Assembly (NCBI GenBank): GCA_008501655.1
Contig: QQUK01000173.1
Coordinates: forward strand, 1-9,320
DNA: 9,320 nt
From: Calditrichota bacterium
Lineage (GTDB): Bacteria > Zixibacteria > MSB-5A5 > GN15 > FEB-12
Direction of reading: 5' to 3'
Part shown: piece after piece, positions 6,392 through 9,320 of the stretch
Numbering within the stretch: the first letter of the stretch is position 1
Layout of the letters: each line of letters opens with the position of its first letter
Made by a program: the position numbers and the translations under genes
The notes under the pieces: model-generated
Seen by the model: the letters and a program-made list of their open reading frames with translations, nothing else
Told to the model about the DNA's origin: nothing
The model's database searches: none

Positions 6392-6676
6392 ATGAATAAA
6401 CAAACAGTACAAATTACAAGAGAAAAGAAAACTACCGGACTACTGAGTAGTCTGGTACAATTGTTAACGCAAAAAAAGTGGAAAGGAGGACGTTTAGAAA
6501 AGAGGTTATACGCACACGCTTCTCGAAAAGGACAATTAGCTATCTCTACTAAACACGTTATAAATCATCTCATGGCTTGTTGGCTCTCGCCGGAGATTTT
6601 GCAACAACGGTTCCCGAGGGGGAAAGAGAATACGTTAATATGTCTGTCACTCTTAATTGATAAACGAAGTAATTAG
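6392..6676 (+). CDS. Doubtful small basic ORF between the surface genes
   Basis: A 94-codon open frame encoding a Lys/Arg-rich product (starts MNKQTVQITREKK) with no signal peptide, membrane segment or motif I recognise. It stops nine bases before the next ATG, an operon-like spacing. Against it: there is no ribosome site before its ATG, its composition is opposite to its neighbours, and it overlaps strong hairpins at 6433-6457 and 6577-6624 better explained as a structured leader. It is listed so that it can be tested. Confidence 0.2.
   Translation: MNKQTVQITREKKTTGLLSSLVQLLTQKKWKGGRLEKRLYAHASRKGQLAISTKHVINHLMACWLSPEILQQRFPRGKENTLICLSLLIDKRSN
6433..6457. other. Eleven-base-pair hairpin downstream of the dockerin gene
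   Basis: TACCGGACTAC (6433-6443) pairs with GTAGTCTGGTA (6447-6457) around a TGA loop; all eleven positions pair, one as a G-U wobble. On the plus strand no T-run follows. On the minus strand the stem is followed by GTTTTCTTTTCTC, which is the form of an intrinsic terminator facing left. It could protect the 3' end of the dockerin mRNA, or stop antisense transcription. Confidence 0.5.
6577..6624 (+). other. Tandem hairpins in the leader of the 831-residue surface protein
   Basis: The first hairpin has two tiers: TTGTTG (6577-6582) with CAACAA (6602-6607), and inside it TCTC (6585-6588) with GAGA (6593-6596) around a GCCG loop. The second, TTCCC-GAGG-GGGAA, spans 6611-6624. They lie about 60-110 bases before the ATG at 6686. 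A stabilising or regulatory role is inference. Confidence 0.42.
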
Positions 6677-6685
6677 GAGAAGAAA

Positions 6686-9181
6686 ATGAAGCGTTTTTCA
6701 TTTTTCTTAGCTCTCGCTTTAGTCGTAGCTTCATTTGGTCTTGCTTCTGCAGGCCAGGTGTCACTCGACAACGTAACCGGTACTTGGGATGATGGTGGCA
6801 CAGATAGACTTATACCTGGCGCAGCTGTTGTTTTCTCAATCCGTGTTACTAATGATAACGCAGCAGCAGCTGGCGGTATCACTAATGGTTTTGCAATCTC
6901 CTGTGACGGTCCTTTTACGGCTCCGACAGGTACAATTGTAGAACCTAATTTTTCTACATTCTTTGATTTAGTACAGGCTATCAATACTTTCAGTATTGAC
7001 GGTTCTGGTGCTGACACAATCGGTTTTGGTGGATCAAAACTTACTGGTTCTGGTCTCCCGGTCGGATATGATGATGTAATGTATGAAATCGCTACAGGCG
7101 GTGTTGACTCAGGTTTTACACTCTGTCTCGATTCATCATTCTACCCTCCGACAGGTTCTTGGCTTTGGGCTCCAGGTGGAGCACCATCTTGGGATGGTCC
7201 TCATTGTTTCCTCTCATTCCCGCCTGATTGTCAGCCTCCGACATTTGACAATGCTCCTGTAGCATTAGCTGGCTCACATTGTGACGTCATGCAGTTTGAT
7301 TTCGACGCTACTGATAACCCGACAAACATCCCGCCAACTGGCCCGGTTGTTTACTCGGCAAGTATCGGTACTATCGATCCTAACACAGGTGCATGGTCAT
7401 ACAACCCGACATTAGCTGATGTTGGCGCTTCTGTTTCTGTTACTGTTACTGCAGATAACGGAACATGTGCTACTGACGCAGTCGTAGATCTTACATTCAC
7501 AAACGAAGCTCCGGTACCGACATGTCCTGGTACTCAGAATGTTTCTGTCGGTTCAGCTAACTCAGCTACCGTAACAGCAACAGACGATTGTGATCCTTTC
7601 ACATTCTCATTAATTTCTGATGATGGTATTGGTGCTGCAATTGATGCTAACACTGGTGAAGTTACATTTACTGCTGCTGTAGCTGGTGACTACGACATAA
7701 CAGTTGAAGTTACTGATGGCGATGGATCAGCACAGTGTACATTCACTGTTTCTGCCGTTGCTGGTTCTATCTATCAGGTAGAAATCGGCTGTATCGGTGA
7801 ACCTGAAGGTCCTGTATTCCAGGGTCAGCATGTTCAGATCCCTGTCAGCCTCGTAACAGGTAACGTCATTGACGGTTACGACCTCTTAATCGGATACGAT
7901 AACTCAGCTCTCAGCTTCCAGTTTGCTGAACCGAGTGCTGAACTCGTCGCAGATGGTTGGGAATATTTCACATACCGTTATGGTGCCAATGGTAACTGCT
8001 CCAACGCATGTCCGACCGGTTTAATCCGTTTGACTGCAATCGCAGAAACCAACAATGGTCCTAACCACCCGACTCTTGATGGTATTACAGATCTCGCAAT
8101 CATCGACTTCCTGGTCACAAACGACCGTACATTAGAATGTCAGAATATTGCTCTCCGTTTCTACTGGATGGATTGTGGTGACAATACATTGTCATCTGAC
8201 GGTGGTAATGCACTTCACGTTTCCGAAGCTGTCTTTGATGGCGACGCATCATTGAACCCGCCGAATGGATTGAATATCTTTGATCCGGCAGGCGTATTCC
8301 CGACATATACCGGTACTCCGGATGAATGTATCATTGACGATCCGCTAAAACCGGCTCCGATTCGTGACGCATCATTCAAAAACGGTTGTGTCTTCATCGC
8401 TTGTGCTGATGCTATTGACGCCCGTGGTGATATAAACCTGAACTACGTCTCCAATGAAATTGCTGACGCTGTTCTCTTCAGTAACTACTTTGTCTATGGT
8501 ATTGGTGTATTCACCATTAACATGGAAGGTCAGATTGCTGCATCCGACGTAAACGCTGATGGTCTTGCTTTGTCAGTTGCTGACTTAGTATATCTTATCC
8601 GTGTAATCGTTGGTGACGCTCTCCCTTACCCGAAAGCTGTTGCTTCTGTTTCCACTAACGCTGTTATTGGTAACGGTACTATCACAGTTGACGAAGTAAT
8701 GGGTGCTGCCTTAGTAGTTCTCGAAGGTAATGCTACATTCGAAGCTCCTGAAAATATGGAAGTTCTGTCAAATTATGACGGTACTAACACTCGTGTACTC
8801 ATTTATTCAATGGACCACGAAACATTCTCAGGTCAGGTCATCTCCTCTAACAGCAATATCGTTTCATACGAACTCGCTACTGCTGATGGTGGTGTCTTGA
8901 ATGTTGCTAAAGAAATCCCGGCTAACTTTGAACTCGCTCAGAACTATCCTAACCCGTTCAACCCGAGCACAGCAGTTAGCTTCTCACTTCCGTCTGCATC
9001 TGACGTTGTACTTTCAGTTTACAACGTAACAGGTCAGAAGGTACAGGAAATCTCAGGTTCCTACGAAGCTGGATTCCATACACTTACATTAGACTTCTCT
9101 GACAAAGCATCAGGTATTTACTTCTACAAGTTAAATGCTGATAACTTTGCTGAAACCAAGAAAATGGTTCTCCTGAAGTAA
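6686..9181 (+). CDS. Large modular surface protein with T9SS C-terminal sorting domain
   Basis: An 831-residue secreted protein. Signal peptide about 1-22 (K-R start, S-A-G cleavage). Modules: N-terminal beta domain (24-185); two Ig/cadherin-like repeats (186-275 and 276-358), both with D-x-N-T-G turns (D-P-N-T-G-A-W 231-237, D-A-N-T-G-E-V 320-326); a cohesin-like domain (361-555; G-Y-D-L-L-I-G-Y-D-N-S-A-L, then RYGANGNC); a dockerin-like pair (about 580-645; D582/N584/N586/D594 and D621/N623/D625/S630/D633 before L-V-Y-L-I-R-V-I-V-G-D); a beta module (651-740); and a sorting domain (748-831) with N-Y-P-N-P-F-N-P-S-T, L-S-V-Y-N-V-T-G-Q-K-V and S-G-I-Y-F-Y-K-L, ending K-K-M-V-L-L-K. This domain type directs export by T9SS. 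All 17 Cys lie before residue 574. Residues 119-430 contain no Lys or Arg. Codons are biased to GGT, GCT and CGT, suggesting strong expression. AGGAGA lies a few bases before the ATG. Likely a major surface or scaffold protein; the exact role is unknown. Confidence 0.94.
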   Translation: MKRFSFFLALALVVASFGLASAGQVSLDNVTGTWDDGGTDRLIPGAAVVFSIRVTNDNAAAAGGITNGFAISCDGPFTAPTGTIVEPNFSTFFDLVQAINTFSIDGSGADTIGFGGSKLTGSGLPVGYDDVMYEIATGGVDSGFTLCLDSSFYPPTGSWLWAPGGAPSWDGPHCFLSFPPDCQPPTFDNAPVALAGSHCDVMQFDFDATDNPTNIPPTGPVVYSASIGTIDPNTGAWSYNPTLADVGASVSVTVTADNGTCATDAVVDLTFTNEAPVPTCPGTQNVSVGSANSATVTATDDCDPFTFSLISDDGIGAAIDANTGEVTFTAAVAGDYDITVEVTDGDGSAQCTFTVSAVAGSIYQVEIGCIGEPEGPVFQGQHVQIPVSLVTGNVIDGYDLLIGYDNSALSFQFAEPSAELVADGWEYFTYRYGANGNCSNACPTGLIRLTAIAETNNGPNHPTLDGITDLAIIDFLVTNDRTLECQNIALRFYWMDCGDNTLSSDGGNALHVSEAVFDGDASLNPPNGLNIFDPAGVFPTYTGTPDECIIDDPLKPAPIRDASFKNGCVFIACADAIDARGDINLNYVSNEIADAVLFSNYFVYGIGVFTINMEGQIAASDVNADGLALSVADLVYLIRVIVGDALPYPKAVASVSTNAVIGNGTITVDEVMGAALVVLEGNATFEAPENMEVLSNYDGTNTRVLIYSMDHETFSGQVISSNSNIVSYELATADGGVLNVAKEIPANFELAQNYPNPFNPSTAVSFSLPSASDVVLSVYNVTGQKVQEISGSYEAGFHTLTLDFSDKASGIYFYKLNADNFAETKKMVLLK

Positions 9182-9208
9182 GTTTAGTGTATAGCTGATT
9201 TACATATG

Positions 9209-9240
9209 CCTCGGAGAGAGAAATCTCTCCGGGGATTTTT
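9209..9240 (+). terminator. Strong intrinsic terminator after the surface protein gene
   Basis: CCTCGGAGAGA (9209-9219) pairs with TCTCTCCGGGG (9224-9234) through eleven base pairs, one of them a U-G wobble, around a GAAA tetraloop, and is followed by A and five T. It begins 27 bases after the TAA stop. This is a textbook rho-independent terminator and fits a strongly transcribed gene. Confidence 0.92.
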
Positions 9241-9250
9241 AACCAAAGAG

Positions 9251-9282
9251 CTTCAGGCAAACGGATTAGTCTGATGCTGAAG
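9251..9282 (+). other. Two-tier hairpin beyond the terminator
   Basis: CTTCAG (9251-9256) pairs with CTGAAG (9277-9282), and inside it CGGA (9262-9265) pairs with TCTG (9270-9273) around a TTAG loop; CA/TG pairs with one bulge join the two tiers. It lies between the terminator and the right edge, so it may belong to the leader of the next gene. An ATG at 9291 opens a frame to the edge, but ten codons are too few to judge. Confidence 0.35.
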
Positions 9283-9320
9283 TAAGAAAGATGACAGTAA
9301 GTTACTACAGAGTAAAAATG

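Larger units (their letters stand above)
6359..6685 (+). other. 327-base structured region between the two surface-protein genes
   Basis: No convincing gene and no T-tailed terminator after the dockerin gene, so readthrough is possible. The stretch contains a strong hairpin at 6433-6457, tandem hairpins at 6577-6624 and a seven-base-pair stem (6652-6658 with 6671-6677, one wobble) that would cover part of the AGGAG ribosome site at 6675-6679. A weak promoter candidate (TTAGCT 6536-6541, TATAAA 6559-6564, 17-base spacing) would start transcription near 6571, placing the tandem hairpins at the 5' end of the mRNA. Such 5'-end hairpins stabilise mRNAs of abundant surface proteins in other bacteria. 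Confidence 0.45.

Noticed and set aside
9251..9290. Resemblance to a cyclic-di-GMP (GEMM) riboswitch because of GGCAAAC
   Set aside because: The conserved GCAAAGCC part and the second stem with tetraloop receptor are missing, and the outer stem is placed wrongly.
9291..9320. Start of a further plus-strand gene at the right edge
   Set aside because: Only ten codons are visible and the ribosome site is weak; not enough to support a call.

Overview
The window looks like a chromosomal stretch from an uncultured Gram-negative bacterium of the FCB group, most likely a Zixibacteria-type lineage. That placement is inference from two protein signatures: dockerin-like repeats of the form D-x-N-x-S-G-x-I-D-I-S-D-hhY-hh-hhF, and a C-terminal domain with the N-Y-P-N-P-F-N-P-S-T motif used as a type IX secretion (T9SS) sorting signal. 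An outer-membrane barrel and a periplasmic binding protein confirm a two-membrane cell. The DNA is fairly AT-rich. No rRNA, tRNA, CRISPR array, insertion sequence or phage gene was recognised.

Left part (1-4469, all minus strand). Reading in the direction of transcription: a membrane-anchored alpha/beta-hydrolase-fold protein whose nucleophile serine is replaced by glycine (4469-3564); a small secreted His-rich protein (3529-3203); an outer-membrane beta-barrel with His/Glu-rich loops (3159-1936); a ZnuA-type metal-binding lipid-free periplasmic protein (1926-1057); and a ZnuB-type ABC-3 permease (1057-224). Spacings are 34, 43, 9 and -1 bases, so the last four, and perhaps all five, form one operon. 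Together they describe a path for a transition metal, probably zinc: capture at the surface, passage over the outer membrane, periplasmic binding and inner-membrane import. The ATPase subunit (ZnuC) is missing from the window. After a short gap with its own plausible promoter, the first 51 codons of a flavodiiron protein (O2/NO reductase family) run off the left edge.

Centre (4470-5248). A 779-base, AT-rich, divergent intergenic region. It contains a near-consensus sigma-70 promoter (TTGACA-17-TATATT) facing right, an inverted repeat overlapping its -35 box, and a roughly 280-base leader with hairpins. The leader's last ~40 bases closely resemble the leader of the outer-membrane barrel gene on the other strand.

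Right part (5249-9320, plus strand). Two large secreted proteins: a cohesin-like/dockerin protein (5249-6358) and an 831-residue modular surface protein with Ig-like, cohesin-like, dockerin-like and T9SS sorting modules (6686-9181), closed by a strong intrinsic terminator. The 327 bases between them hold several stable hairpins and a doubtful 94-codon ORF. Both proteins are cysteine-rich, very acidic and almost free of Lys/Arg; one has 312 consecutive residues without either. They may be parts of a surface assembly held by calcium-dependent cohesin-dockerin-like contacts, but that partnership is inference only.
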